Notes: a model not told the origin generated them from the sequence alone. Counted from the first letter of the stretch, positions 17,498 to 28,014 are shown. The stretch: DNA of 64,000 nucleotides from Gimesia chilikensis (GCF_008329715.1 NZ_VTSR01000007.1:1-64000); one strand, 5' to 3'. Made by a program: numbers and translations.

Positions 17498-18424
17498 TCA
17501 GAGTTGATGCTGCCAGCCACTTCGTTCCAGTGAAACGCGGGAACCATCGGGCTGTTCCAGGAACGCCCCCTGCCCTGAGTTGATTTCACCCAGGTGCGTT
17601 AGTGGGATTGAGAGTGGGTTCTGCTCAAGCAGTTTTTGTCCCTCTTCAGGTGAGACGGTGAAGAGCAATTCGAAGTCTTCGCCGTCGGAAAGTGCCTTCT
17701 GCAGACGCTCTGCTTCAGTCAGTTCTGCAGAAAGGCAGGCGTTGATGGGAATCTGCTCTGAGCGGATCACGGCGCCCACGCCTGATTCAGTCGTAATATG
17801 CTGCAGATCGGAAGCCAGTCCATCGCTGACGTCGATCATCGCGTGCAGGTCGACAGTTTGACTAAGGAGAATTGCTTCCCTGATGCGTGGCGTGAAGGTC
17901 AGGTGATGTGACGCCAGGCTGCCTCCCAGAGCGCCGGTAACGAAGATCCAGTCCCCGTCACGGGCATTGGAACGTGTAATTGACTGCAGGCTCGGAGCCA
18001 TTCCCATGACCGCGACATTAATCACCAGTGGACCGTCCCAGCTGTTCGTGTCGCCGCCGATGACCTCAACGTGAAATTCTCTGGCGAGGTCAATCAGGCC
18101 CTGCATGACAGACTTGGCAAATTCGGCACCCCGTGAACGGGGTAACGCCAGACTCACCAGGGCGGAATGCGGTTCTCCCGCCATCGCGGCGATGTCACTG
18201 AGATTCACTGCCAGCGCCTTGCGGCCAGCGAGTTCAGGAGTCGCAGGAGGAAACGTGAAATGCGTTCCTTCCATCAACATGTCGGTTGCCAGCAACAGCT
18301 CCCTGCCCGCCTGCGGTTGCACAATGGCTGTATCATCGCCGATGCTCTGCAGGTCATGCGGAGGAGCCGGGCAACGGGTCTGGATCCATTCGATCAGTTC
18401 AAATTCGTGGAAAGCGGCAGTCAT
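17498..18424 (-). CDS. thiL: Thiamine-monophosphate kinase
   Basis: Phosphorylates thiamine monophosphate to the cofactor thiamine diphosphate. The 308-aa protein shows the AIR-synthase-type fold markers: an N-terminal SIGDDTAIV, the substrate loop TDMLMEGTHF, VNLSDIAAMAGEP, GGDTNSW and MIDVSDGLASDL. The start at 18424 is supported by the alignment to the family N-terminus (FELIEWI). It is convergent with rpoN, 12 bases between stops. Confidence 0.93.
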   Translation of the reverse strand: MTAAFHEFELIEWIQTRCPAPPHDLQSIGDDTAIVQPQAGRELLLATDMLMEGTHFTFPPATPELAGRKALAVNLSDIAAMAGEPHSALVSLALPRSRGAEFAKSVMQGLIDLAREFHVEVIGGDTNSWDGPLVINVAVMGMAPSLQSITRSNARDGDWIFVTGALGGSLASHHLTFTPRIREAILLSQTVDLHAMIDVSDGLASDLQHITTESGVGAVIRSEQIPINACLSAELTEAERLQKALSDGEDFELLFTVSPEEGQKLLEQNPLSIPLTHLGEINSGQGAFLEQPDGSRVSLERSGWQHQL

Positions 18425-18585
18425 AGGTGATTCTAAAAGCGGGGCTGGTTGGACTGTAATTCGAGTCTATGTGAGTTCGACAACGATGCTCATCATATCA
18501 GACAAGAGCCCCGCCTGGCGAGGCGGTGAGGTGCAGATTCTGTTTACAGCCTGTTGATTGAAGTCAGCGACTGTAAAAGAAAGAA

Positions 18586-18615
18586 CCCGGCACGCTTATA
18601 CAAAAAGCGTGTCGG
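18586..18615 (-). terminator. Intrinsic terminator of the HtrA-like gene
   Basis: A 12-bp GC-rich stem (CCCGGCACGCTT with AAGCGTGTCGGG) and short loop, followed on the minus strand by TTCTTTCTTTT. Confidence 0.75.
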
Positions 18616-18663
18616 GCTGATGGATCCAGTTGATGAACTGAATGATGGATCTGTTAACTGAGC

Positions 18664-20061
<1,398 letters not shown>

Positions 20062-20380
20062 TCGGTGGCTCAGTTCATCGAGGTGGCGGTGCGATTACTC
20101 GCGTGTCCTAGTTCCATCTACCGACCGGAGGCGATCCATCAATGCTCCGTAGAACTGGGTATCGGAATGAATTCTTTGGTGTCTTAATTATGAACAGACT
20201 CTCTGGAATAGTTTACCTAGTTGACAGTGCGTAACTTTAGGTAAGGCATGCGGATTGTCGCGTTGTCGCTTTTCGGTTTTTACCGGGTAATTCTGGAAAA
20301 AACTCATGCCAAGCCGTGCGGGAGCCTGCGCAAACTGTGTTCAACCACCAGAATGGGTGTGTGACCGGTGTTCAGGTTGC
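20062..20380. other. Intergenic stretch without recognised feature
   Basis: 319 bases upstream of the HtrA-like gene and downstream of the TPR gene. It must hold the protease promoter, but no -35/-10 pair stood out. No ORF or hairpin with U-run was found. Confidence 0.4.
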
Positions 20381-21517
20381 TTAATCCTGTTGATCTTGAG
20401 TGAGATCCTGCATTTTTCTGTATTTTGACAGCTTCTCCTGCATTTCAGATTTACCTTCTGGAGCAGCTTTCTGGATGGCGGATTCCAGTGTTTTTATGGC
20501 CAGTTCGAGCTGGTCATTCGCCTGATAAGCAGTCGCTAATGTGTCGAGCAGATTAGCATCCTGTGACTCGGTCAGTTCACAGGCCTGTTTCGCATGCAGC
20601 ACCGCTGCTTTGGGGTTTCGGAATTCCGGGGCCTGGCAGGTTGCGTAAAGCCAGGCCAGATCATTGTGTACGATCGGTGAGAGTGGATTGAGTTCAATCG
20701 CCCGCTGATAATCTTTTATCGCGGCTGCATATTGCTGTTTCTCTTCCCAGACGCCGGCTCGATTACCAAATACTTGCGATACGAAGTTGTTGAGCTTGAT
20801 TGCTTCATCGAAGTCTTGCAGCGCCAGATCGGGTTGCCCCTGCTCCAGATACGCGATGCCGCGGGCATTGAGTGAGTCCACTGCTTTGGGATTCCGTTTC
20901 AGAGCTCGATTGAAATCAGCGATCGCGAATTTTGGCTGATGGTCTTCCAGGTAAAGCATGCCCCGTAGTTGATAGGCGTGTGCGCTGTGCGGGGCCAGTT
21001 TGATCGCGTGATTCAGATCGTCCAGAGCCACCCGACTCTGCTGTTGTAAACGTCGAATTCCTGCCCGGTTAATATACAGATGAGCGTTGTCTGGTTTCAG
21101 TTTGATTGCTGCACCAATATCAGCTATCGCCGCCTCGTATTGTTTCAGCTCCTGGTGGGCAATCGCTCGGAGCTGGTACCGCTCCACGGTTGGCTTCTCT
21201 TGAATTGCCTTGTCCAGATATGAAATAAGATCGCCCGGGATTCTGACATCAGTCTCCCGTACCCAGCCGCCCAAGAGAGGCACCCAGAGCCAATCCTGGT
21301 TCTTTTCTGTGATGAGCACCACTTCTCCGGGGTTGAGTTTCTGTTTGATGCCGTCTGCGGTTTTCAGATCGGCTTCCCTGGATGTCACAATCCGAGTGTG
21401 CGGAGCCAGTTTCTGATTTTCCGCACTGGCAGCAGGCAGGCAGCATAAAAGCAGGTATCCCAGCAGGAGGCCTGATTGGGGGCTAAGCTTTAAAGAGGTG
21501 GACATATGGTGTCTCAT
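20381..21517 (-). CDS. Secreted SH3-like/TPR protein
   Basis: A 378-aa exported protein. A signal peptide (about 5-32, ending ASA) is followed by an SH3-like segment (about 38-95, with VVLITEKNQDWLWVPLLGGWV) and then roughly seven tetratricopeptide repeats (about 105-350, e.g. YINRAGIRRLQQQSRVALDDL). The C-terminus is Gln/Lys-rich. It probably acts as a protein-interaction scaffold in the periplasm; partners are unknown. The start is ambiguous between 21517 and 21505. It is divergent from the YTV cell-wall protein gene, with which it shares a promoter region. Confidence 0.75.
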   Translation of the reverse strand: MRHHMSTSLKLSPQSGLLLGYLLLCCLPAASAENQKLAPHTRIVTSREADLKTADGIKQKLNPGEVVLITEKNQDWLWVPLLGGWVRETDVRIPGDLISYLDKAIQEKPTVERYQLRAIAHQELKQYEAAIADIGAAIKLKPDNAHLYINRAGIRRLQQQSRVALDDLNHAIKLAPHSAHAYQLRGMLYLEDHQPKFAIADFNRALKRNPKAVDSLNARGIAYLEQGQPDLALQDFDEAIKLNNFVSQVFGNRAGVWEEKQQYAAAIKDYQRAIELNPLSPIVHNDLAWLYATCQAPEFRNPKAAVLHAKQACELTESQDANLLDTLATAYQANDQLELAIKTLESAIQKAAPEGKSEMQEKLSKYRKMQDLTQDQQD

Positions 21518-21588
21518 GGAGTTGTCTGGTCGTAAGTTCTTTGTGATTGTTAGTTTTTCGTTATAATTGATATTTTCTGTAGAATTCC

Positions 21589-21600
21589 CATGTTAACATG
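21589..21600. promoter_or_regulatory. 12-bp perfect palindrome in divergent promoter
   Basis: CATGTTAACATG lies between the TPR gene and the YTV gene, a few bases upstream of a possible -10 (TATGCT). A dimeric regulator site is possible; no repeat of it was seen elsewhere in the window. Confidence 0.3.
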
Positions 21601-21726
21601 GTATGCTAGATGCGCGTACAACCGTTTTCAAATTTCAGGGAAATCCAACCCGCTGCGATCTGATTTTACGGGTACGTTGTCTTCCGGAACTATGATGTTA
21701 AAACAATGAGCAAAAGGGGAGGAATC

Positions 21727-23034
21727 GTGAAATCGATACTCAAAATCGCGAGTGTGGCTGCAGCCATCATGATGATGACTACTGCAGTTCAGGCAGGTAA
21801 GTGTCGATCGCAGTTGTGTTGTGTGAGCTCTGCACCTTGTGTGAGCGGATGTGATCCCTGTGCGACGATCACCTGCAAACCCGCCTGCAAGACTGTCGAA
21901 CAGACGGTGATGGTGCCCGAGATGGTAACAGAAACCCGCAAGGTTCACTGCACCGCCTATCGGACAGAGACTCGTCAGCGGGATGTCACCGTCTACGACA
22001 ATGTACCTGAAGTGAAAGAAATCACTCAGGCTTACACGGCGTATGTTCCGGAAGTCCGAACACGGACTGAGAAGTATGTCGTCTGTAAACCGATCTGGAA
22101 GACCTCTCAGAAATCCTACACCGTCAACGTGCCCTACTACGAAACCCGTACTGCGACTCGCATGGTCGAACAACGGTTCTGGCGGGATGAGCAGCAGGAA
22201 TACACGGTCAACGTTCCCTACACCGAACAGCGAACCGCGACTCGGATGGTTCAGAAAGTCGTCACTAAAGACGTCCAGCAGACTTACACGGTCAATGTGC
22301 CTTACACCGAAAAACGGACCGGCATGCGGACTGTCATGAAATGCGTGCCCGTTAAACGCTATCGAACCGTCTGTGAAGATCAGGGACACTGGGAAGATCG
22401 TCCCATCGAGACCGCCTGCCCTGCCCCCGCCTGTGGTGATTGTGGGACCTGTGGCGACTGTTGTCAGCCCGCCTGTACTCCCGTCTGCACACAGCGGGTC
22501 TGGGTGCCGAAGATTGTACAGAAGAAGGTCGAATACACGTCCTACCAGCAGCAGTGCGAACAGGTACCATTCACTTATGAAGTTCAATGCTGTAAACCAG
22601 AGCAACGGACTTGCACTGTGCAGGTTTGTGAGACCGTCTGTGTTCCCGAGAAGTACACCTACAACGTTCAGCTCTGCCGTCCTGAAACCCGGACACGCAC
22701 CGTCAAAGTCTGTGACGTGAAATGTGTGCCTCAGCAGTATAACTACCAGGTGCAACTCTGCCGTCAGGAAACTCGGACCTGCGATGTTAAAGTCTGCTCC
22801 TTCGTCAAAGAGGAAAAGACTCGCCAGGTTAACTACACTGTCTGCGTTCCTGAGCAGCGTACCTGCACCCGCAAGGTAACCGTCTGTAAGCGGGTGCCCC
22901 GTGTCGTACAGCAGTCTTACACAGTCTGTGTGCCCTACACCGTCGAAAAAGAGGTTCCAGTTCAGGTCTGCCGTAGAGTACCCAAAAAGGTACTGGTTCA
23001 GGTCTGTGAGCCAGCCTGTTCGACCTGTAACTAA
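21727..23034 (+). CDS. Cysteine-rich YTV-repeat cell-wall protein
   Basis: A 435-aa exported protein of the planctomycete YTV family, first described from cell walls of Rhodopirellula. After the signal peptide (to about AVQAG) the protein is built from imperfect repeats of about 20-35 residues containing YTVNVPY, YTVCVPE or YNVQLC, with flanking RTATRMV/RTCTV segments. The first half is cysteine-poor and the second half cysteine-rich (VCVPEKYT, VQLCRPETRT, CEPACSTC), so heavy disulfide cross-linking is likely. Start: the GTG at 21727 has GGGGAGG directly upstream, whereas the ATG at 21706 has no such site. Ends in a UUCG-capped terminator. The repetitive reading frame leaves an open antisense frame, which I regard as an artefact. 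Confidence 0.9.
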   Translation: MKSILKIASVAAAIMMMTTAVQAGKCRSQLCCVSSAPCVSGCDPCATITCKPACKTVEQTVMVPEMVTETRKVHCTAYRTETRQRDVTVYDNVPEVKEITQAYTAYVPEVRTRTEKYVVCKPIWKTSQKSYTVNVPYYETRTATRMVEQRFWRDEQQEYTVNVPYTEQRTATRMVQKVVTKDVQQTYTVNVPYTEKRTGMRTVMKCVPVKRYRTVCEDQGHWEDRPIETACPAPACGDCGTCGDCCQPACTPVCTQRVWVPKIVQKKVEYTSYQQQCEQVPFTYEVQCCKPEQRTCTVQVCETVCVPEKYTYNVQLCRPETRTRTVKVCDVKCVPQQYNYQVQLCRQETRTCDVKVCSFVKEEKTRQVNYTVCVPEQRTCTRKVTVCKRVPRVVQQSYTVCVPYTVEKEVPVQVCRRVPKKVLVQVCEPACSTCN

Positions 23035-23079
23035 TTGCATTGCAGGAATATCACTCTGCAGACTGCGGTCGTCGAAATC

Positions 23080-23112
23080 AGCCTCATACTTTCGAGTATG
23101 AGGCTTTTTTTA
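23080..23112 (+). terminator. Intrinsic terminator of the YTV gene
   Basis: A perfect 11-bp stem (AGCCTCATACT with AGTATGAGGCT) capped by a TTCG tetraloop, followed by a T-run. Confidence 0.92.
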
Positions 23113-23164
23113 TAAACTGAGGATTACGAAACGGTTTTTTATTCTATCAAGTACGAGTGATCTG

Positions 23165-24265
23165 ATGTCTGTTGATTTAGCGAACGGGAACCCTCCCTCA
23201 CGGTTTACCAAGGAATTTGAACAACTGACCGCCACCCTGGCCCAACTGGCCACTGGTGCGGAGGCTGAGTTGAACTGGCCTGCCGAAGCCTGGAACGCTC
23301 TGAAAGAGGCTGGAGTTCTGGGCTGGAATGTACCTGTTGAGTTTGGGGGAGCAGATTTTGACTCACTTGAAATGACCTATGGTTATATTCGCCTGGCAGA
23401 AGCCTGTCTCACGACAACATTCGTGCTGACCCAGTTTAATGCAGCCTGCCAGCGGATCAACTGGTCCTCGGATACTGAGTTCAAAACCACCGTATTCCAG
23501 GAACTGGTCAGCGGAACGAAGTTCGCCACCGTCGGCATTTCACATCTGACGACATCTCGCCAGCATTTAAAGAAGCCGACCGTGAGTGCGCGTTCGGATG
23601 AGAACGGCTGGATTCTCGATGGTTTCGTTCCCTGGGTCACCGGGGCCGTCCACGCCGACTACATTGTGACCGGTGGTGTCTGCGAAGATGGAACCCAGAT
23701 TCTGGCACTCGTCGATACAACGGCGGAAGGCGTAGACCCGCAGTCCCCGATCGAGATGCTCTCGATGACCGGATCCCATACAGGGGCGGTCAAACTGAAC
23801 CAGGTACAGATTCGCTCAGAACACCTGATTGCAGGTCCTGTGGAACAGGTGATGAAACGCCCTGATGGCCAGGGAGGCGCCGGCTCTCTGACGACCTCTG
23901 CCCTCGCACTGGGAGTGGCACGACGGGCGATCGCCCGGCTGCAGGAAGAAGCGGAAAAACGTGCAGATCTGCTCGAGATCTATGAACCCCTGCACGCAGA
24001 ATGCGCGGGAATTTATCGCGAGATGTTCGAGACCCTGGAAGCAGGAACCTTGAACGGTACCTTTTCTGAGAAAATTCGCGAGCGATCGAATTCGCTGGTG
24101 CTGCGGTCTTCACAGGCGCTGCTGGCCGCTGTGAAAGGAGCGGGTTTTGTCAAAGGGCATCCCGCAGAACGGGCGATTCGTGAGGCGATGTTCTTCCTGG
24201 TCTGGTCCTGCCCGCAACCGGTCGTACATGCCAATATGCGGGAGCTTGCCTGCGTGCTAGACTGA
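23165..24265 (+). CDS. Acyl-CoA dehydrogenase family protein
   Basis: A 366-aa FAD-dependent acyl-CoA dehydrogenase-type protein. The N-terminal helical domain includes WNVPVEFGGADFDSLEMT, the middle beta domain has FATVGISHLTTS and DGFVPWVTGAVHADYIV (FAD/substrate-binding), and the C-terminal helical domain starts near ALALGVARRAI. The protein is a little short at the C-terminus, and the usual catalytic Glu position is not obvious, so it could be a dehydrogenase variant or a flavin monooxygenase-like member. A GAGTGA sequence precedes the ATG. No beta-oxidation partners adjoin it. Confidence 0.8.
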   Translation: MSVDLANGNPPSRFTKEFEQLTATLAQLATGAEAELNWPAEAWNALKEAGVLGWNVPVEFGGADFDSLEMTYGYIRLAEACLTTTFVLTQFNAACQRINWSSDTEFKTTVFQELVSGTKFATVGISHLTTSRQHLKKPTVSARSDENGWILDGFVPWVTGAVHADYIVTGGVCEDGTQILALVDTTAEGVDPQSPIEMLSMTGSHTGAVKLNQVQIRSEHLIAGPVEQVMKRPDGQGGAGSLTTSALALGVARRAIARLQEEAEKRADLLEIYEPLHAECAGIYREMFETLEAGTLNGTFSEKIRERSNSLVLRSSQALLAAVKGAGFVKGHPAERAIREAMFFLVWSCPQPVVHANMRELACVLD

Positions 24266-24271
24266 AGCTGA

Positions 24272-25936
24272 TTACTTTTCGCCGGCCATGGCTTCAGCCA
24301 GGTTGATGATGTGATCCCGGACACGCCGCATCGCATTCAGTGTGGATGTGTAAGAGACGTTGATATAGGGATCGACCTTCTCTTCGGAAAGGTAATCCAG
24401 GTGCTCTTTGGAGAGCGACTTGACCTTGTTTTTGATCTCATTGCCGGAGTGCACGGTCGAATCCACAATGTCCCGGTTTTCGTGCTGATAAGCCTCAGTC
24501 ACCTGGTGCAATTGATGTTCGACCATCGCCAGCACTTCAAGCAGGGAATCGTTATGCGATTCGTCGAAGCTTCGGCCCTGCTTTTTCAGTTTAAGCCGGA
24601 ATTTGGCAATCCGCTGCAGGTAGTCGCTGATCGATTCGTATTCATCCGCCATTCTCAACTGGCAACGACCCTGGGAAATGACTTCCTGGGAGAGATCCAT
24701 CGCCAGCAGATGCGTGATATAACTGGTGATTTCATCCTGCATCCGATCCAGCTCTTCCTCGTGCTGGAAGAGGACTTCTACTTCCAGTGGATCAGGCGTG
24801 TCCTGAGAAAGGATCCGTTTCAGAATCTGTACCATTTCATCACAGAGCCGGCCCATTTTGAGCACTTCGCCCCGCGACTGTTCGATCGCCAGCACCGGAG
24901 TTTCCAGAATGCGGATATCCAGGCTGGTCAGGTGGGAAATTTCCTGCGGTTTGTCCCTGACAATCTTGGTGAGCAACGTGGCAATATTGCCCGCGAAGGG
25001 GAGGAAAACCAGCGTATTCAGAATATTGAACACCGAATGAGTGGCCGCGATGGCTTTGACGGTTTCCGGAAAGGTCACTTCGCCGTTAACCACGACCTCT
25101 TTAGTCACATCGACGTCAATCAACCAGGGAATGAATTTGACATACCAGAAGAAGATTGTGGAAATCCAGAGCACGCCGCCGATATTGAACAGAAAATGGA
25201 AGTAAGCAGCACGACGGGCATTCGTTGTGGTACCGATTGAAGCCAGCAGAGCGGTAACCGTAGTCCCAATGTTTTCTCCCAGGACGAGCGCTGCTGCCGT
25301 TTCAAAGGGAATCAGACCACTGGATGCCAGGGAGATGGTAATTCCCAGGGTGGCAGAAGAGGACTGCACAAGCACAGTCAGAATGCAGCCCACCAGCATA
25401 CACTGGAAGACGCCCAGAAACGTATCGGCCTGGAAGTGCAGAAACCACTGGCGGAACTCAGGCATCTCATGAATGAACTTACAAGACTCTTTCATGAGCT
25501 GTAAGCCGAAGAAGACCATACCGACCCCCATGATCGCCAGGGCCACGTATCGCAGTCGTTCATTCTTGGAAAACAGATAGACGAACGCTGCGATTCCCAG
25601 CATAGGGAGACCGTACTTACCGATCTTCAGCACCAGAATCCAGCCGGTAACGGTTGTGCCGACGTTGGCGCCCATGATTACACCAATTGCCTGTGTCAGT
25701 GACATCAGGCCGCCATTGACGAACCCGACAGTCATCACGGTTGTCACAGAACTGGACTGAACGAGAACCGTGACCAGGAAGCCCACAACTGTTGCCAGCA
25801 GCCGGTTGTTAGTGACGGCACCAATCAGCCGTTTCAAACTGGCTCCTGCAATAGATTGAAGACCCTGGGACATGTACTTCATTCCCAGGAGGAAAATTCC
25901 CAGACCGCCAATGAGGGTGGTCGTCATTTCAAACAT
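24272..25936 (-). CDS. Na+/phosphate cotransporter with PhoU-like domain
   Basis: A 554-aa Na/Pi cotransporter (NptA/YjbB family). The membrane half (about 1-330) has two inverted repeats, each with the signature QSSS (VQSSSVTTVM near 60 and VQSSSATLGI near 190), and a third region ending before residue 340. The C-terminal third is helical, PhoU-like (about 350-540), thought to regulate transport. Convergent with the acyl-CoA dehydrogenase gene with a 6-base gap. No pst or pho genes adjoin it. Confidence 0.9.
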   Translation of the reverse strand: MFEMTTTLIGGLGIFLLGMKYMSQGLQSIAGASLKRLIGAVTNNRLLATVVGFLVTVLVQSSSVTTVMTVGFVNGGLMSLTQAIGVIMGANVGTTVTGWILVLKIGKYGLPMLGIAAFVYLFSKNERLRYVALAIMGVGMVFFGLQLMKESCKFIHEMPEFRQWFLHFQADTFLGVFQCMLVGCILTVLVQSSSATLGITISLASSGLIPFETAAALVLGENIGTTVTALLASIGTTTNARRAAYFHFLFNIGGVLWISTIFFWYVKFIPWLIDVDVTKEVVVNGEVTFPETVKAIAATHSVFNILNTLVFLPFAGNIATLLTKIVRDKPQEISHLTSLDIRILETPVLAIEQSRGEVLKMGRLCDEMVQILKRILSQDTPDPLEVEVLFQHEEELDRMQDEITSYITHLLAMDLSQEVISQGRCQLRMADEYESISDYLQRIAKFRLKLKKQGRSFDESHNDSLLEVLAMVEHQLHQVTEAYQHENRDIVDSTVHSGNEIKNKVKSLSKEHLDYLSEEKVDPYINVSYTSTLNAMRRVRDHIINLAEAMAGEK

Positions 25937-26240
25937 GTTGTTTCTGGACCCTGTGGTTGATGTCTCACTCCCTTTTTTTCTGTAAAACGGGAGTGTTTAA
26001 TCGTGTTCGTATGTCTTGATGTATGTGAAACTATCGTTAAGATTTCGCATAGTTATTATGTAGATCAGTTGAGAATACAAGGGAGTGGGCAGCCTGTCTT
26101 GGCAGAGACTGCCAAAATATTGCCCCTGATCCTTGTAGGATTGCTTCAGGCGCGGTAAATCAGTTCTAAGGCGGTTTTAGAACGATTTCCGCACTATTTT
26201 TCGCTGGTGGACATGTTTAAATGTCTACCTGGCGCAATAA
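25937..26240. other. Intergenic stretch before the tRNA
   Basis: About 300 bases holding the upstream region of the Na/Pi transporter gene and of tRNA-Arg. No ORF or strong promoter pair was identified. Confidence 0.35.
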
Positions 26241-26314
26241 GCCCCCGTAGCTCAATTGGATAGAGTGCTGGCTTCCGAAGCCAGAGGTTGCTGGTTCGAG
26301 CCCAGCCGGGGGTA
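26241..26314 (+). tRNA. tRNA-Arg (anticodon CCG)
   Basis: A 74-nt cloverleaf. The acceptor pairs GCCCCCG with CGGGGGT (terminal G-U), the D arm contains the conserved AGCTC and GG, the anticodon stem CTGGC/GCCAG holds loop TTCCGAA with anticodon CCG at 26275-26277, and the T arm GCTGG-TTCGAGC-CCAGC is perfect. The CCA end is not encoded. It decodes CGG. Confidence 0.97.
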
Positions 26315-26431
26315 CTCTGCTTCTGTCCCGCTGCTTACGGGGCTGATTGAGGTAGGGCCAGATCTGCCCTGCACCTTCTCTCACGACATCCCTTTCTGAA
26401 TCTTCCCGAGCGATTAACGTTCATCGTTGTG

Positions 26432-26821
26432 TTACGTGGAATCTTCGTCGCTGGTGTGCTCGTCATCTGATGTTTTCAAGGTGATCTCTATAGCGACTCC
26501 CATCACCAGTCCGGCGATTACACCACTCCAGAGATTCGATACCGTCTGCCACATTTGGGCATCGATCGGGCCACTTTTGATTGGGGGATCGATAAATATT
26601 CCAAAGAGTGTGCCGCAAACAGTACACGGAATGAGCCACCCTGAGCGAAAGATGAGCGCTGTCATGCTGCCTGCGAACAGGCTGGCATAGAGTCTCCAGA
26701 AGGGACCGATGTCGTTCAACCACGCGAGTAAAGTAAATACACCCGTGAGGGTGGTGAGCAGGATCTGAACAGTCAGCAGTGTCCGGCTGCGTGGGGGGCT
26801 GTCGCTGGATGATCTATTCAT
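26432..26821 (-). CDS. Small multi-spanning membrane protein, unknown function
   Basis: About 129 aa with roughly four hydrophobic segments (for example LLTVQILLTTLTGVFTLLAW and SGVIAGLVMGVAIEI) and an acidic, Ser/Asp/Glu-rich C-terminal tail. I recognise no family. The ATG at 26821 (MNRSSSDSP) is preferred; an in-frame GTG at 26869 would overlap the dioxygenase gene upstream by seven bases. It follows that gene closely on the same strand, so co-transcription is likely. Confidence 0.6.
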   Translation of the reverse strand: MNRSSSDSPPRSRTLLTVQILLTTLTGVFTLLAWLNDIGPFWRLYASLFAGSMTALIFRSGWLIPCTVCGTLFGIFIDPPIKSGPIDAQMWQTVSNLWSGVIAGLVMGVAIEITLKTSDDEHTSDEDST

Positions 26822-26862
26822 GAAATGCGTCCCAATCCCGTTTATGACGAAGACTGACTGAC

Positions 26863-27663
26863 TCACCACAGAAACATGCTTGCCTTCTTGTTTAAGATCT
26901 GAATCTCATAAACCGCGGTGCACGGGGCCTGGGCGACTCCGTAGCAGACGTGGAGCGGCAGCAGATGTTCTTCCCGGGGATGGCAGAAACGGGCTCCATA
27001 AACGTCAGCCCATGCGGTCAGTCGCTGCATTCTCTCTGTCTCGGAATAGTCCGTGCTGCAACACGTTTCCACGAGCCACTCTTCAAATGACTGATTCATT
27101 TTCTGCGACTCAGCAGTCTCGGCTGAGAAGAAGGCATCCAGATTATGGAAGGAAAATCCCGAGCCGACCACCAGCACGTTTTGCTGGTGAAGTGACTGCA
27201 GTGCCTGACCCATCTGGATGTGTTGCTGTGGCTTCAGCGAATTCACAATTGACAGCTGGACACAGGGAATATCGGCTTCCGGATACATGATTTTGAGAGG
27301 CACAAACATGCCATGATCAAATCCGCGTATCTCATCCAGTCGGGCTTCGATATTGCTTTGTTGCAAGAGTTCAGCGACTTCGTGCGCCAGTACAGGCTTG
27401 CCCGGGCAGGGATACTGAATTTGATAGGACTCTTCCGGAAACCCGTGGTAATCATAGATCAAAGGCGGCTGGTCCCCGGCCGTGATGGTGGGCAGCGACT
27501 CTTCCCAGTGGGCACTCACCATCACTATCGCAGCGGGTCTGGGGATTTGAGAGGCAATCTGTTTCAGGCAGGAAACCATTTCACGATGCCCAGGATCCCC
27601 CAGCAGCGGCATCGGGCCGCCTCCATGTGAGAGGAACAGTGCTTTCGGGGACTGTTTCGTCAT
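26863..27663 (-). CDS. DODA-type extradiol ring-cleavage dioxygenase
   Basis: A 266-aa class III extradiol dioxygenase of the 4,5-DOPA dioxygenase (YgiD/LigB) family, which uses a non-haem metal to open aromatic diols. The metal-binding and catalytic histidines are visible: LSHGGGPMPL near the N-terminus, SAHWE near 52, DHGMFVPL near 115 and a further His in the SFHNLD segment. Natural substrates of the bacterial members are unclear. It is followed by a small membrane protein gene on the same strand. Confidence 0.88.
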   Translation of the reverse strand: MTKQSPKALFLSHGGGPMPLLGDPGHREMVSCLKQIASQIPRPAAIVMVSAHWEESLPTITAGDQPPLIYDYHGFPEESYQIQYPCPGKPVLAHEVAELLQQSNIEARLDEIRGFDHGMFVPLKIMYPEADIPCVQLSIVNSLKPQQHIQMGQALQSLHQQNVLVVGSGFSFHNLDAFFSAETAESQKMNQSFEEWLVETCCSTDYSETERMQRLTAWADVYGARFCHPREEHLLPLHVCYGVAQAPCTAVYEIQILNKKASMFLW

Positions 27664-27721
27664 GACCTGCTTCTCTCAATGCTGCTGGCTGGCGAAAGAG
27701 GAGGATGTGATTCCGAATTGC

Positions 27722-27967
27722 TCAGGAAACGGTCCCTGAAAACCGCATGCGCAGGTTTTCGATGACTTCGATGCCGCGGGGCATGGTGCCGATGCGTTTG
27801 AGCCGGCCTTTGTGTTCCAGGGCTTTGAGATGGTCGACAACGCCGTTGGTAGATCTGATGCCGAAGGCGGCGCCGATTTCCCGTACGGTGGGGGCGGCCC
27901 CTGCCCTGGCTCGGTAAACGCGGATGAAACTGAGGATCGCCTGCTGTTTTACTGTGAGTCGTTTCAT
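27722..27967 (-). CDS. LexA-type DNA-binding domain protein without protease domain
   Basis: An 81-aa protein that aligns over nearly its whole length with the LexA N-terminal winged helix: [15 protein letters not shown], then [33 protein letters not shown]. The LexA C-terminal S24 autoprotease half, with the Ala-Gly cleavage site and Ser/Lys dyad, is absent, and a stop follows directly. The frame is open upstream to a TTG at 28093, but the ATG at 27967 fits the domain start exactly. It could be a constitutive repressor or antagonist of SOS operators, or bind other sites. Two near-identical 14-base sequences lie at 27968-27981 and 28001-28014. Confidence 0.78.
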   Translation of the reverse strand: MKRLTVKQQAILSFIRVYRARAGAAPTVREIGAAFGIRSTNGVVDHLKALEHKGRLKRIGTMPRGIEVIENLRMRFSGTVS

Positions 27968-28014
27968 GCTCTTAACCTGATCGATGGGGAAATCAGTCAG
28001 GCCCTCAACCTGAT
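27968..28014. repeat. 14-base direct repeat spaced 33 bp, next to LexA-like start
   Basis: GCTCTTAACCTGAT (27968-27981) and GCCCTCAACCTGAT (28001-28014) differ at two positions and recur with a 33-bp period, about three helical turns. The first copy abuts the LexA-like start codon. It may be an operator, or chance similarity. Confidence 0.35.

Noticed and set aside
21901-22990. Repetitive DNA that could look like a CRISPR or tandem repeat array
   Set aside because: The repeats are in frame, degenerate and encode the YTV protein; there is no repeat-spacer pattern.
21628-23040. A 470-codon open frame antisense to the YTV gene
   Set aside because: It mirrors the repetitive YTV gene in a reading frame with no stops because of that gene's codon bias; no ribosome-binding site or family match.
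24311-25240. A 309-codon plus-strand frame
   Set aside because: It is antisense to the Na/Pi cotransporter gene, which has clear family motifs.
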